Notes: generated by a model not told the origin, from the sequence alone. Positions 7,086 through 15,741 are shown, counted from the first letter of the stretch. The stretch is DNA of 32,862 nucleotides from Clostridiales bacterium (GCA_012518975.1 JAAYRC010000206.1:1-32862); one strand, 5' to 3'. Program-made: numbers and translations.

Positions 7086-9632
7086 ATGCAGAAAGAAGAT
7101 TCTTGGAAAACGCTTATATCGCAACAGAAGGAAGTAACTGAGAGGATAGAGAAGGAGATTGTTAGACTTAAATCAGAGGATTTTGTTGTAGAGAATGAAG
7201 CATTACGTGAAGAGCTTACTAAGTGTAAGACACAGCTGGCAGAGTTCAAACAGCAGGTATCGGTCTTATCTGATGAAAATAGAAAACTTAAGGATTCTCT
7301 ATATGAGCAGATTTATAATGAGAAAATAGCCATATTAAATGCTGTTAGTAAAAAGGTAGAGGCATATTATCATAGTTCTGTTAATGGTGAGATGAACCGC
7401 CTAAAGATGTTTGAAAATGACTCAAAACACAGGATTAACAATATCGTTAACATTCTAAAGCTTAATAGGATAGATGACCAGGATGAGATTTTTTCTAAGA
7501 TAGAAGAGCTTAGAGAACTACTAGATTATAAATTGGCTGAGGCTAGGAGGAATTATGCTGAACAAGAAGGAGCCTATAAGAAAAATCATCAAGAGCAATA
7601 TAGAAAGTTACATGAAGAGAGTGTTAGCCAAGAAGAAATGAAGCGGGCTCTAAAAAAGAACAATATTGAGTCCTTGATTGGATTAAATATTATTAATAAA
7701 CTTGGTATTTTACTACTAATCATAGGTATAATTACCTTAACTCAGTTTACCTATTTTAGGCTGCCAGATGTTTTAAAGACTATACTGGTATTTCTCGGGG
7801 GAGGGATACTACTGGTGGTTGGTGAACTTATAAATCGTAAAAAACCCAATGTGTTCTCACTAGGTCTTACCAGTGGAGGGGTAGCAGTTTTATATGTAGG
7901 GGTAGCTATAAGCTATTTTGATTTGAATACTATTTCCATGTATCCTGCTCTGGTTTTATGTATAGCCATAACCGCCCTATCTTTCTACCTGTCACAAAGG
8001 TATGAATCACAGACGATAGCTGCATTTAGCCTTGTGGGTGGTTATCTACCAATTCTTTCAATAGCAGCGGATGATATATTGGTTTATAGTGCTATGGTTT
8101 ACTTTATCATATTAAATCTACTCTTACTTTCTATTGCTTTTCGCAGAAAATGGTCTATAGCTGCTTTTATTGGATTTGCATTTAATGTATTTGCTACAGC
8201 ATACATAATGGAACTTAATCTGAACTTGTTTTCGACAAGGCCAGATTATATAAGTGCAAAGGACCTTATTACCATTCTATATATCCTCTTGGCATTTTTG
8301 ATTTATACCCTGATACCGATTGCAGGGGCTTATTTTGATAAAAAGAAAATGTCCGTGGCTGATGGGACTTTATTGGTTATGAACACATATATTAGTGCTA
8401 TATTTATGTATGTTGCCTTTTTCCAAACAGGATTTTATGCTTATACAGGAGTCCTAGCATTACTGTTTGCAGCAACATATTATTTTCTTTCTAAGTTTGT
8501 CAGCAAAAGGCTACCAGAAGAAAAGATGGTAGAGGAACTTTTCACTATCACTAGTTTTACCTTTATAGTTCTGTTCATTCCCCTACAGTTAGAAATTGTA
8601 TGGTTATCATTAGGATGGCTTATAGAGGGTGTACTACTTATAGTCTATGGAATTATAAAGGATAATAAGAAGCTTAGAAAATACGGTTATATAGTTTATA
8701 GTATGTGTCTAGGAATTTTTTATGTGTTTGATGTGTTTTTTAGGCTAATTGGTGAAAATCAATATTTCATCTATAAATATCTCTTTATTACCTTGGGGTC
8801 AATAGCTATAATCTTTGCATATCTCTATAAAAAGACCCTAGCAAGTAAGTCTATTAATAAGTTAAAATATTATACATATATAAATCTGTGGTTATTTATA
8901 TTCTATATGATAGGAATAGAGCTTGCTAATGTATTAAAACCTTTATTTATTAATAGTAGTATTAACCTTAACTATCTAATAAATGGATTGTGTATTTCAT
9001 TGGGCTTTCTTCTAGCATATATAGTACCACGAATTAAGCTACTTAATGACAAGATAATGAGGCAAATATCTATGACTATATACGGAGTGTCTATATTTTG
9101 GCTGATGATATTGAACATGGTAGGCTCTCCAATAGCCACAGAAGATATTACTTTGACAGTGACTATAATTGCTACAGCTATAATACTAGTAATCAACCTT
9201 CTTTCTGTTTTAGCAGTAATAGATTTATTAAGAGGGTTAGTACTAGAGCATGAGCTAGGGATAGAGTTGTACCCACTTATAGTTTCTATATACTTTTTGG
9301 TTATTCTTACACAGAATTTGACTATACAATATGAGTTAGACTTTAGCAACTTCATGATTAGCATTATATACATACTCCTATCCTTGGCATTGATTATCTT
9401 TGGTTTTGTTAAAAGATATTCATATATTAGAAGGTTTGGACTTGGCTTAACCTGCTTGGCTATGGCAAAACTATTTCTCATAGATTTATCGATCTTGACT
9501 AAGGGGTTCAGAATCATATCATACTTTGCCTTTGGAGTAATTCTTATAGCTATATCATTTGTGTATCAGTATTTTAGTAAAAGACTTGAGGGATATGTTA
9601 TTAGTGAAGATAGTCGGGAAGAATCAGACTAA
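7086..9632 (+). CDS. DUF2339 family polytopic membrane protein
   Basis: A very large membrane protein of 848 residues with unknown function. The first ~180 residues are highly charged and predicted coiled coil (KEVTERIEKEIVRLKSE, then ENEALREELTKCKTQLAEFK). From about residue 200 to 830 the chain is almost wholly hydrophobic, with short loops suggesting well over twenty membrane segments. This layout, an N-terminal coiled coil followed by a membrane fan, is typical of DUF2339. I start at the ATG at 7086, behind GGTGGGGGG, rather than the GTG at 7059. It has its own promoter and a convergent terminator, so it appears to be a single-gene unit. No catalytic motif is apparent. Confidence 0.85.
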   Translation: MQKEDSWKTLISQQKEVTERIEKEIVRLKSEDFVVENEALREELTKCKTQLAEFKQQVSVLSDENRKLKDSLYEQIYNEKIAILNAVSKKVEAYYHSSVNGEMNRLKMFENDSKHRINNIVNILKLNRIDDQDEIFSKIEELRELLDYKLAEARRNYAEQEGAYKKNHQEQYRKLHEESVSQEEMKRALKKNNIESLIGLNIINKLGILLLIIGIITLTQFTYFRLPDVLKTILVFLGGGILLVVGELINRKKPNVFSLGLTSGGVAVLYVGVAISYFDLNTISMYPALVLCIAITALSFYLSQRYESQTIAAFSLVGGYLPILSIAADDILVYSAMVYFIILNLLLLSIAFRRKWSIAAFIGFAFNVFATAYIMELNLNLFSTRPDYISAKDLITILYILLAFLIYTLIPIAGAYFDKKKMSVADGTLLVMNTYISAIFMYVAFFQTGFYAYTGVLALLFAATYYFLSKFVSKRLPEEKMVEELFTITSFTFIVLFIPLQLEIVWLSLGWLIEGVLLIVYGIIKDNKKLRKYGYIVYSMCLGIFYVFDVFFRLIGENQYFIYKYLFITLGSIAIIFAYLYKKTLASKSINKLKYYTYINLWLFIFYMIGIELANVLKPLFINSSINLNYLINGLCISLGFLLAYIVPRIKLLNDKIMRQISMTIYGVSIFWLMILNMVGSPIATEDITLTVTIIATAIILVINLLSVLAVIDLLRGLVLEHELGIELYPLIVSIYFLVILTQNLTIQYELDFSNFMISIIYILLSLALIIFGFVKRYSYIRRFGLGLTCLAMAKLFLIDLSILTKGFRIISYFAFGVILIAISFVYQYFSKRLEGYVISEDSREESD

Positions 9633-9712
9633 GTAAATTTAGCAGCAAAGCTTGCAAATATTAATAATAATTTTGGTTGGATATAAGCCTTTAGTAGTAT
9701 AGGGGCAATTTA

Positions 9713-9746
9713 AAAGAGACTATACCTTGTTGGCAATAGTCTCTTT
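9713..9746. terminator. Hairpin between convergent DUF2339 and azoR genes
   Basis: AAAGAGACTAT (9713-9723) pairs perfectly with ATAGTCTCTTT (9736-9746) around a 12-nt loop. The flanking T and A runs are short, so it may serve both strands. Confidence 0.75.
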
Positions 9747-9759
9747 ATATTCTAAAATT

Positions 9760-10431
9760 CTAGATTAGGATAGGTTCCCTTATTTGAATTTTATTAATAA
9801 CATCATCTATGTTTTCTTCAGCCTTCTTAATAGCTGTAATTCTTTCTTCCTCTGTGGTCCCAGTACCGTCTACTAGGAGTCGCTCGAAATTACTTATACC
9901 AAGTGATTTCATTATATCCTCAATATAGTTAAGACCTTTATTAAGTAGGGGTCTCATCAAAAATGGTATATCTGCTCCAGAGGATTGTATATAGACTAGA
10001 GTCCTAGGTTTATCATTTAGAAGACCCTGTGGCTTACTACCTTTTTCGGGGAAGGTGATTGTCCTATTGGCCTGAACTATACAATCTATATATTCTTTTA
10101 GAGGGGCGGGAAAGGATAGGCTCCACATTGGTGAAGCAATTACATATACATCAGCACTTATGAACTGGTTGCAAAGCTCAACTATAGTTTGGACTTCTTT
10201 TTGTTCTTTTTCTGGCAAGGCCTTAGTAGCCTCTTCGTTTATAATACAATTTCTGCTTTCATAATATTGATACTCTAATCTGGGTATATGGGCTTTATAC
10301 AAATCAAGCTCTTCTACAGTAAAATCTGGATATTTCTTTTTAAACTTATTTATAAATGATCTTCCTACAGTTTTACTTGATGATAGGTTTTCGGGTTTTG
10401 AATTAACAGTAATATATAATAGTTTTTTCAT
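9760..10431 (-). CDS. azoR: FMN-dependent NADH:quinone/azo reductase
   Basis: Flavodoxin-like oxidoreductase of the AzoR family, 223 residues. Members reduce quinones and azo compounds by two electrons using NADH, and so detoxify electrophilic quinones. The N-terminal LLYITVNSKPENLSSSKTVG supplies the FMN phosphate-binding loop. SPMWSLSFPAPLKEYIDCI and the following RTITFPEKGSKPQGL match the AzoR core that contacts flavin. It is transcribed away from the nitroreductase gene, with a 241-nt shared control region, and GGAG lies 8 nt before the ATG. The inverted repeats in that region suggest thiol- or quinone-sensing repression. Confidence 0.88.
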   Translation of the reverse strand: MKKLLYITVNSKPENLSSSKTVGRSFINKFKKKYPDFTVEELDLYKAHIPRLEYQYYESRNCIINEEATKALPEKEQKEVQTIVELCNQFISADVYVIASPMWSLSFPAPLKEYIDCIVQANRTITFPEKGSKPQGLLNDKPRTLVYIQSSGADIPFLMRPLLNKGLNYIEDIMKSLGISNFERLLVDGTGTTEEERITAIKKAEENIDDVINKIQIREPILI

Positions 10432-10492
10432 GACGTAAACTCCATTTCATATTTATTATCTAGTTTTAGTATGCTTTTAAATAAAAATATTT

Positions 10493-10516
10493 ATACTATA
10501 ATATCACTAATAGTAT
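10493..10516. promoter_or_regulatory. Inverted repeat resembling a YodB/HxlR-type operator
   Basis: ATACTAT (10493-10499) and ATAGTAT (10510-10516) are perfect inverted copies around a 10-nt centre. The site lies between divergent azoR and nitroreductase genes, on the azoR side. From memory it resembles the TACTATT/AATAGTA boxes bound by YodB, an HxlR (DUF24) repressor of azoreductase and nitroreductase genes in Bacillus. Confidence 0.5.
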
Positions 10517-10529
10517 TTTGTTCTTTTTT

Positions 10530-10563
10530 TATAGTGTCTTTGTGATATAATGAAATCACTATA
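10530..10563 (+). promoter_or_regulatory. Extended -10 promoter flanked by an inverted repeat
   Basis: TGATATAAT at 10543-10551 is a perfect extended -10 for the nitroreductase gene; no good -35 is visible. It is enclosed by TATAGTG (10530-10536) and CACTATA (10557-10563), a perfect 7-bp inverted repeat. A repressor bound there would block the promoter. Confidence 0.5.
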
Positions 10564-10672
10564 TTTTCTTGATGTTTTTGATAGAAAAATATTTCACTAG
10601 TATAGCTAAGGTATATTAGCATAAACTGTAGACAATTTCACAAACCGTAAATAATGCTTAGGAGGTACCGCT

Positions 10673-11185
10673 ATGGATATAATTAATTTAAGAAGAAGTA
10701 TACGTAGATATAAGGACCAGCCAGTGGAGCAGGAGAAGATAGAGAAGCTTCTTAGGGCTGCTATGCAGGCTCCTTCTGCAGCTAATCAACAACCCTGGGA
10801 ATTTATAGTTGTTCAGGATGAAAAATATCTAAAAAAGCTATCTGAAATAAGCGCCTATTCAAAGATGGTTGCTGAGGCACCATTAGCCATAGTGCTTATT
10901 GGAAATGAGGATAGAATGAGACTTAAGCTTCATTGGGAGCAGGACATGGCAGCAGCAACACAAAATATATTGCTAGAGTCGGCTTATCTAGGCCTTGGAG
11001 CTGTATGGCTGGGTGTTGCTCCTATGGAAGATAGAATGAAGCTGATTAGTGAGATATTCGGACTAAAAGACAGATTAAAGCCTTTCTGTGTAATTCCTAT
11101 TGGATACCCAGGTGAGGGACAGGAGAACAAATTCGTAGATCGCTTTGACTCAAGCAGGATTCATTATGAGACTTATAATTCTTAG
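10673..11185 (+). CDS. Nitroreductase family protein (FMN-dependent)
   Basis: Small single-domain nitroreductase, 170 residues, expected to bind FMN as a dimer and reduce nitro compounds, quinones or flavins with NAD(P)H. RRSIRRYKDQPV (8-19) is the family FMN-binding start, APSAANQQPWEFIVV contacts flavin, and GLGAVWLGV is the conserved C-terminal segment. A TTAGGAGG site lies just upstream. It is divergent from azoR, a pairing that recalls the YodB-controlled azoreductase and nitroreductase of Bacillus. The natural substrate cannot be read from sequence. It ends at the large palindromic hairpin at 11236-11299. Confidence 0.9.
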   Translation: MDIINLRRSIRRYKDQPVEQEKIEKLLRAAMQAPSAANQQPWEFIVVQDEKYLKKLSEISAYSKMVAEAPLAIVLIGNEDRMRLKLHWEQDMAAATQNILLESAYLGLGAVWLGVAPMEDRMKLISEIFGLKDRLKPFCVIPIGYPGEGQENKFVDRFDSSRIHYETYNS

Positions 11186-11235
11186 AATTTTTAATAAGGT
11201 GTAGGGTTCACTTTTAATTTATATTTATAATTAAT

Positions 11236-11299
11236 CATGATAAGGGCTGTTACAAAATGTTGGTATACTAACCGTCATTTTGCAACAGCCCTTATCATG
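11236..11299. terminator. 24-bp hairpin between convergent nitroreductase and murF genes
   Basis: Arms 11236-11259 and 11276-11299 are inverted copies with a single mismatch around a 16-nt loop that contains GTATAC. Arms include AAGGGCTGTT and AACAGCCCTT. Neither side has a long T run, so it may act as a bidirectional terminator or as a 3'-end stabiliser. It resembles the hairpins at 18029 and 25187. Confidence 0.75.
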
Positions 11300-11343
11300 T
11301 TATGGAAAAATTTTATTAAACATAATGTATCATCTAAGTGATT

Positions 11344-12726
11344 TTAATAAAAAGTATCATTTTCTATAGCTTTAACAAGTCTATCAAAAGCCATGAAATG
11401 GGATGCTTTAATCAGTATTGTATCCCCAGGCTCTAAAATATCAGGGAGCATTTTAAGTAAATCTTCTTTTGTTTTAAAGTAAAATAGTCTATCCTGGTTA
11501 TTTCCTAATACTTCTTTGGCTCCATCATACATATATGATGAAAGCTTGCCTACGCAGATAATAATATTTACATTCTTATTAGCAGCATATATACCTATTT
11601 CCTTATTGAGTTCATCCTCTTCTTGGCCTAGTTCACCCATGTCTCCGAGTATGGCTACTTTTCTTGTGTTTGCCATAAGCAAAAGGTTAATTGCGGCCTT
11701 CATTGATACTGGGTTGGCATTATAGCAATCGTCAATCACGGTGTATTTCTTAAGCTTGATAATATTATTTCTTCCGCTTACAGGCTTGATCTGCTCAATA
11801 CCCAGGGTTATTTCTTTATTAGATAGGCCAAGTACCATACCAATAGAAGCAGCAGCTAGTGCATTTAGTATCATATGATTACCGGGCATTGGTATATTAA
11901 CAGTTATTAGTTTGTTCCCTATATGTATATCACAAGTGCTTCCTAATAGGCCATTGGATATAATCTTGTCTGCGTAGACGCTATTTGCTTTAGAAAATCC
12001 ATATCTTATAGGAGTTTTATCCTTGACATTCTTAATGGTAGAAAGCAAATCATCATCTCCATTAAGAATTGTCACACCATCCTCACCCATAAAATCGAAT
12101 ATTTCTGACTTGGCCTTGAGGACACCCTGTCTAGAGCCTAGCTTCTCCAAATGGCACTCACCAATATTAGTTATTAGGCAGTAATCTGGCTTGGCGATCT
12201 TGCTTAGCCTATGCATTTCTCCAAAATCGTTAATACCCATTTCAAGTACAGCTATTTCGTGGTCCTTCCTAATTTGCAGAATAGTTAGTGGAAGTCCTAT
12301 TTCATTATTATAATTGCCTTGAGTCTTAAGGACGGAGAATTTTTGAGATAAAACACTGCTTACAAATTCCTTGCTACTGGTTTTTCCTACGCTACCTGTA
12401 ATAGCCACAATAGGGATATCAAGTTGCATGCGATACCACGAGGCTATATCTTTTAATGCCAATAGACTGTCATCCACCAGTATATAGGGAATCTTGGAGG
12501 ATGGAGGTCTTTGGCAAACAACTGCCATAGCGCCTTTACTAATTGCGGATTCTATATAATCATGGCCATCCACCCGTTCACCCTTAGTGGCTATAAAAAG
12601 ATAATCCTTCTTTACAAGTCGTGAGTCTATAACAATACCCTTAACTTCCGTCATGGGATAATTGCTATCAGGAAATAGCTTGCCCTTACAGGCTATTGCA
12701 ATATTTAATAAAGTCATATTTTTCAT
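11344..12726 (-). CDS. murF: UDP-N-acetylmuramoyl-tripeptide--D-alanyl-D-alanine ligase
   Basis: Last cytoplasmic amino-acid ligase of peptidoglycan synthesis: it adds D-Ala-D-Ala to the UDP-MurNAc-tripeptide using ATP. The 460 residues are full length for the Mur ligase family. The ATP-binding loop AITGSVGKTSSKEF contains GSVGKTSS (111-118), followed by NNEIGLPLTIL, TNIGECHLEKLGS and DDCYNANPVSM, all MurF hallmarks. It is transcribed after ddl with an 18-nt gap and a GAGGG ribosome site, so the enzyme that makes D-Ala-D-Ala and the one that uses it are coexpressed. Confidence 0.96.
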   Translation of the reverse strand: MKNMTLLNIAIACKGKLFPDSNYPMTEVKGIVIDSRLVKKDYLFIATKGERVDGHDYIESAISKGAMAVVCQRPPSSKIPYILVDDSLLALKDIASWYRMQLDIPIVAITGSVGKTSSKEFVSSVLSQKFSVLKTQGNYNNEIGLPLTILQIRKDHEIAVLEMGINDFGEMHRLSKIAKPDYCLITNIGECHLEKLGSRQGVLKAKSEIFDFMGEDGVTILNGDDDLLSTIKNVKDKTPIRYGFSKANSVYADKIISNGLLGSTCDIHIGNKLITVNIPMPGNHMILNALAAASIGMVLGLSNKEITLGIEQIKPVSGRNNIIKLKKYTVIDDCYNANPVSMKAAINLLLMANTRKVAILGDMGELGQEEDELNKEIGIYAANKNVNIIICVGKLSSYMYDGAKEVLGNNQDRLFYFKTKEDLLKMLPDILEPGDTILIKASHFMAFDRLVKAIENDTFY

Positions 12727-12744
12727 AAGGATCCCTCATAATCA

Positions 12745-13773
12745 TTAACTATATTTTTTTAAGGATATTTCAATTATTAATTCACATAAGGCTTCAAAAT
12801 CTATTCCTACTGCCAAAGCCTCTTGTGGTAATAATGAGGTGGGAGTCATACCTGGAAGGGTGTTAGCCTCCAAGCAATAGATCCTACCTTCTTCATCTAA
12901 AATAAAGTCCATCCTAGCATAGGTTTTTAACCGAAGGGCATGAAACACCTTCACTGCCATTTGTTGCATTTCGTCAGCAATAGAAGAACTAATATCTGCC
13001 GGACAGGTTTCTATCGCACTACCTTCCTGGTACTTATTCTTATAATCGTAAAAACCCGATATAGGAGCAATTTCGATAACAGGTAAAGCTTTATTATCTA
13101 TTACACCTACAGAGAATTCTCTTCCCTTAATATATTGCTCTATAATAAGCTGGTCGCCGTAGGAGAAAGCATTGTTTATAGCAGGCTCCATCTCACTAGG
13201 TGAATTTACAATTGATACACCAACACTGGATCCCCCATTATTTACTTTTACTACACAAGGATATGTATCCCAGTCATATGCTTCCCCTTTTTTAACATGG
13301 ATACCTAGGGGAGTAGGGATATTATAGTAAGCAAAAAGCTCCTTGGAAACAGCCTTATCCATAGCGATTGAACTGCTGGCATAATCTGTACCGGTATATT
13401 TGATTCCCATCAAGTCAAAGCTTGCCTGGATCTTGCCATCTTCCCCGTTTTCGCCATGTAAGGCAAGATATACTATATCCGCCATTTGACAGATTTCAAG
13501 AACTCTAGGTCCAAAGAAATGGTCTGGATTACCTTTTCTAAGTGACTTGATCTTGTTAATATCAGGATTGTCTTTTCCTATATTGCCTAGTCCTTCGGCC
13601 CAGTCCTTATCTATATCAAAGATATTAGTAGTTTCACTCTGGTAGCCTAGGAACACATCTAATAGTACCACCTGATGTCCTTTGTTTTTTAATGCCTTAT
13701 AAATCATCTTTCCAGTAGATAATGATACATCCCGTTCAGTACTGGTTCCCCCTGCTAATACAACTATTTTCAT
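12745..13773 (-). CDS. ddl: D-alanine--D-alanine ligase
   Basis: ATP-grasp enzyme joining two D-Ala residues for peptidoglycan, 342 residues, cytoplasmic. Motifs in order: AGGTSTERDVSLSTG with the substrate-binding Glu, LALHGENGEDG, TGTDYASSSIAMDK, and the metal and substrate region EANTLPGMTPTSLLPQEA. The omega-loop reads FYDYKNKYQEGSA and keeps the Tyr seen in D-Ala-D-Ala ligases; this argues against a vancomycin-resistance D-Ala-D-Lac enzyme. It is first gene of the ddl-murF unit. A TATAAT-like -10 lies on the minus strand at 13837-13842, but I find no convincing -35. Confidence 0.96.
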   Translation of the reverse strand: MKIVVLAGGTSTERDVSLSTGKMIYKALKNKGHQVVLLDVFLGYQSETTNIFDIDKDWAEGLGNIGKDNPDINKIKSLRKGNPDHFFGPRVLEICQMADIVYLALHGENGEDGKIQASFDLMGIKYTGTDYASSSIAMDKAVSKELFAYYNIPTPLGIHVKKGEAYDWDTYPCVVKVNNGGSSVGVSIVNSPSEMEPAINNAFSYGDQLIIEQYIKGREFSVGVIDNKALPVIEIAPISGFYDYKNKYQEGSAIETCPADISSSIADEMQQMAVKVFHALRLKTYARMDFILDEEGRIYCLEANTLPGMTPTSLLPQEALAVGIDFEALCELIIEISLKKYS

Positions 13774-14085
13774 TCCTAATTCCTCGCCTTTCTAGTTTTG
13801 TTATTTATTCATCCTAGATATATATTAGCTCTTAGTATTATAATCTGCTTTTAGTCATCAGTATAACTCAAACCATGTTTCAAGTAAAGTAACTTCCTTA
13901 ATCATATAATAGTTTTTAAAGTAAAAAATGTCATATGTTTTTTGCCTATAAAATTAGGCATACTAATGTATATGCATATGAGAATTTAAAAGTGTTTTAT
14001 GTATATAATAATAAATTATATGAGAAAATAAAATAATTCGATATGCTAAGGTTGAAAGAAAAATTGGATTTAAAGGAGGGCATAT
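13774..14085. other. Intergenic region between divergent ddl and the 52-residue gene
   Basis: It holds the ddl ribosome site and a minus-strand TATAAT (13837-13842). There is also a small hairpin TGCCTA/TAGGCA (13943-13948 with 13955-13960) and a plus-strand TATAAT at 14004-14009 with a poor -35. CATACTA at 13959-13965 matches a sigma-G-type -10 but lacks a matching -35. No gene seen. Confidence 0.4.
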
Positions 14086-14244
14086 ATGACTAATAAAATG
14101 AAGAGTACAAAAAACCATAAGAAAGAAGACGGCAAATTCCACTCCAAGCATATAAAACATGATCCTCAGGCAGAAAGTGCAAGAGCGGTGTTTGGGCTAC
14201 ATGAAGACAATCCTAAGGAAAAGGGCAGTCATACTAGTAGATAG
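14086..14244 (+). CDS. Small Lys/His-rich protein, possibly CPC_1213 family
   Basis: A 52-residue hydrophilic protein with no membrane segment or Cys. It has an excellent ribosome site (AAAGGAGGG at 14072-14080, 5 nt before the ATG) and its own convergent terminator, both good signs of a real gene. The N-terminal half is rich in Lys and His; the centre reads HDPQAESARAVFGL and the tail is charged. From memory it resembles a short clostridial family annotated 'CPC_1213 family protein', of unknown function; this is unchecked. It stands alone, convergent with the metallophosphoesterase gene. Confidence 0.75.
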   Translation: MTNKMKSTKNHKKEDGKFHSKHIKHDPQAESARAVFGLHEDNPKEKGSHTSR

Positions 14245-14257
14245 AGGTTCTGTTACT

Positions 14258-14297
14258 AAAAAGCATAGGCAATCGTGATAGACTGGCTATGCTTTTT
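14258..14297. terminator. Bidirectional terminator
   Basis: AAAAAGCATAG (14258-14268) pairs with CTATGCTTTTT (14287-14297). The A5 and T5 ends give a U run on either strand, serving the 52-residue gene and the convergent metallophosphoesterase gene. Confidence 0.88.
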
Positions 14298-14318
14298 GTG
14301 ATTCTAGTATTTATATTA

Positions 14319-15263
14319 TCAGGAATCTTCGTCAATACAATTTGTCTTTAGGCCATCATAATTGGAGATGTTGATACAATCATACCTATCAATGGGTTCT
14401 GGTCCCCGCACTACAGTCCTTTCTATACACATGACTCCATCGTCATTAGCCTTGATTCTCCAATCTACTAGAAGAATAGATTCATTTACAATCTCAATGC
14501 CTGGTATGCCCCTAGTATTTATACAACAACCTGTATTAAAATATGGCAGTTCATCTTTTTTAGGAAACTTGGCTCGATGAGTGTGACCGCATATTAGCAT
14601 GATTTTATGTTTTCTAATCCATTTATTATAGTTTTTTTCTACCTTATGTCTTCTGTAGAGATTTCTTGCAGGACTAGCCGGGTTTTCAAAGCCTACTATA
14701 TGAAGGAACCTCCATAGGTATCTAAGAAGAAACATTGAGATATACCAAAGCTGATCATTAATAAAGTCTCCCTGATGACCATGGACAATAAAAATTTCTT
14801 GATTAGTATGCCTGTGTTTTAATAGCAAGGCCTCAATAGGCTCTATTCCAGGAAATAAATCCACCTTCTTTTGGTTATATTCATCATAAAAATAATTGTA
14901 ATTTTTATATACATATTTTTTATTCTTTAAAAAAATGTTATGATTACCATAAATCATTCTAAGCCTTCCCTTATCAAAGAATTTTTTTAGCACTATAAAT
15001 ATATCCTTATGGGCAAGGCGAATATGTTTAAAGTTTTTATGCTCCCACAGTTCGTCTCCATCTCCAGCCTCTATATATACGAAATCATTATTGTTATAAT
15101 AATTTAAGACATGGAGAAAAATAGCTTGATTACGGGCGAATTCGTCGGATACACTATCATCGCCCCTATGAGTATCACTAAAAATAATATATTTTGAATT
15201 CTTATCAAAATATTCAATTCTTGCTTCTTTATAGGCATTGGTTAGTCTTTTCTCAGTATTCAT
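14319..15263 (-). CDS. Calcineurin-like metallophosphoesterase
   Basis: Probable soluble phosphoesterase or pyrophosphatase with a two-metal centre, 314 residues. The full motif set is present: SDTHRGD (Asp30 and His32), GDGDE (67-71), GNHN (106-109), VHGHQGD and CGHTHR. The spacing resembles UDP-2,3-diacylglucosamine hydrolase (LpxH)-like proteins, yet a Firmicute makes no lipid A, so the substrate is unknown. The start at 15263 lacks a clear ribosome site (only GAAGAT some way upstream), so the exact N-terminus is uncertain. It is divergent from the DUF503 gene, 99 nt away. Confidence 0.85.
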   Translation of the reverse strand: MNTEKRLTNAYKEARIEYFDKNSKYIIFSDTHRGDDSVSDEFARNQAIFLHVLNYYNNNDFVYIEAGDGDELWEHKNFKHIRLAHKDIFIVLKKFFDKGRLRMIYGNHNIFLKNKKYVYKNYNYFYDEYNQKKVDLFPGIEPIEALLLKHRHTNQEIFIVHGHQGDFINDQLWYISMFLLRYLWRFLHIVGFENPASPARNLYRRHKVEKNYNKWIRKHKIMLICGHTHRAKFPKKDELPYFNTGCCINTRGIPGIEIVNESILLVDWRIKANDDGVMCIERTVVRGPEPIDRYDCINISNYDGLKTNCIDEDS

Positions 15264-15362
15264 GATATTAGTATCTTCAATTAATGGATTTTTATGAACT
15301 TATTACTTTGCAAAAGTCTTGGGCGTTCTGATGAAGCTAATTTATAGATGAGAGGTATAAAC

Positions 15363-15650
15363 ATGGTTGTTGGAATTGTTAAGATTAGGATTTATGCACC
15401 CTGGGTTCAATCCCTAAAGGAAAAACGAATGATTGTAAAGAGTATATGCTCCAGAGCTAAAAACAAATTCAATATATCTATAGCAGAGGTAGAAGATCAG
15501 GACCTTCATAAAAGTATAGTCCTAGCTTTTGCCTGTATAACTACCGATAAAGCCCATGGTGACCAGATTATTGATAGGATTATTAATTTTATTGAGGGGA
15601 ATACAGAGGGGGAAATAATATTAATAGAGAGAGACTGTCAGGTTTACTGA
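15363..15650 (+). CDS. DUF503 family protein
   Basis: Small cytoplasmic protein of 95 residues. The SLKEKRMIVKSI segment followed by a ferredoxin-like alpha/beta pattern is typical of DUF503 (YlxP-like). YlxP genes often lie with ribosome-maturation genes such as rbfA, but not here, and the function remains unclear. I start at the ATG at 15363 because AGAGG lies 7 nt upstream and DUF503 proteins begin MVVGI; the ATG at 15348 would precede the ribosome site. The next gene has a separate promoter. Confidence 0.85.
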   Translation: MVVGIVKIRIYAPWVQSLKEKRMIVKSICSRAKNKFNISIAEVEDQDLHKSIVLAFACITTDKAHGDQIIDRIINFIEGNTEGEIILIERDCQVY

Positions 15651-15666
15651 TGTTTTTATTGCCTTT

Positions 15667-15693
15667 TTGTCATAATTACTATAATATTATAAT
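15667..15693 (+). promoter_or_regulatory. Probable promoter of the GNAT-like gene
   Basis: TTGTCA (15667-15672) and TATAAT (15688-15693), separated by 15 nt, which is short. TAATAA at 15690-15695 gives a 17-nt spacer with a weaker -10. Confidence 0.45.
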
Positions 15694-15741
15694 AAAATGC
15701 GACTAATTATATGCGTATATTATAGTACAGGGGTGAGATAT

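Noticed and set aside
8972-9517. Minus-strand 181-residue frame inside the DUF2339 gene
   Set aside because: A shadow of the hydrophobic coding sequence; no ribosome site and no recognisable domain.
12745-13773. Possible vancomycin-resistance-type D-Ala-D-Lac ligase
   Set aside because: The omega-loop Tyr of D-Ala-D-Ala ligases is present and no vanH, vanX or two-component genes are nearby; it is adjacent to murF.
13959-13965. CATACTA as a sigma-G promoter for the 52-residue gene
   Set aside because: The -10 matches, but no suitable -35 lies 17-18 nt upstream, and the distance to the gene is about 120 nt.
13963-14160. Minus-strand 65-residue reading frame upstream of ddl
   Set aside because: It overlaps the well-supported 52-residue gene on the other strand and has no ribosome site.
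14319-15263. LpxH-like lipid A enzyme
   Set aside because: Motifs fit the general metallophosphoesterase fold, but a Firmicute without lipid A makes that specific role unlikely.
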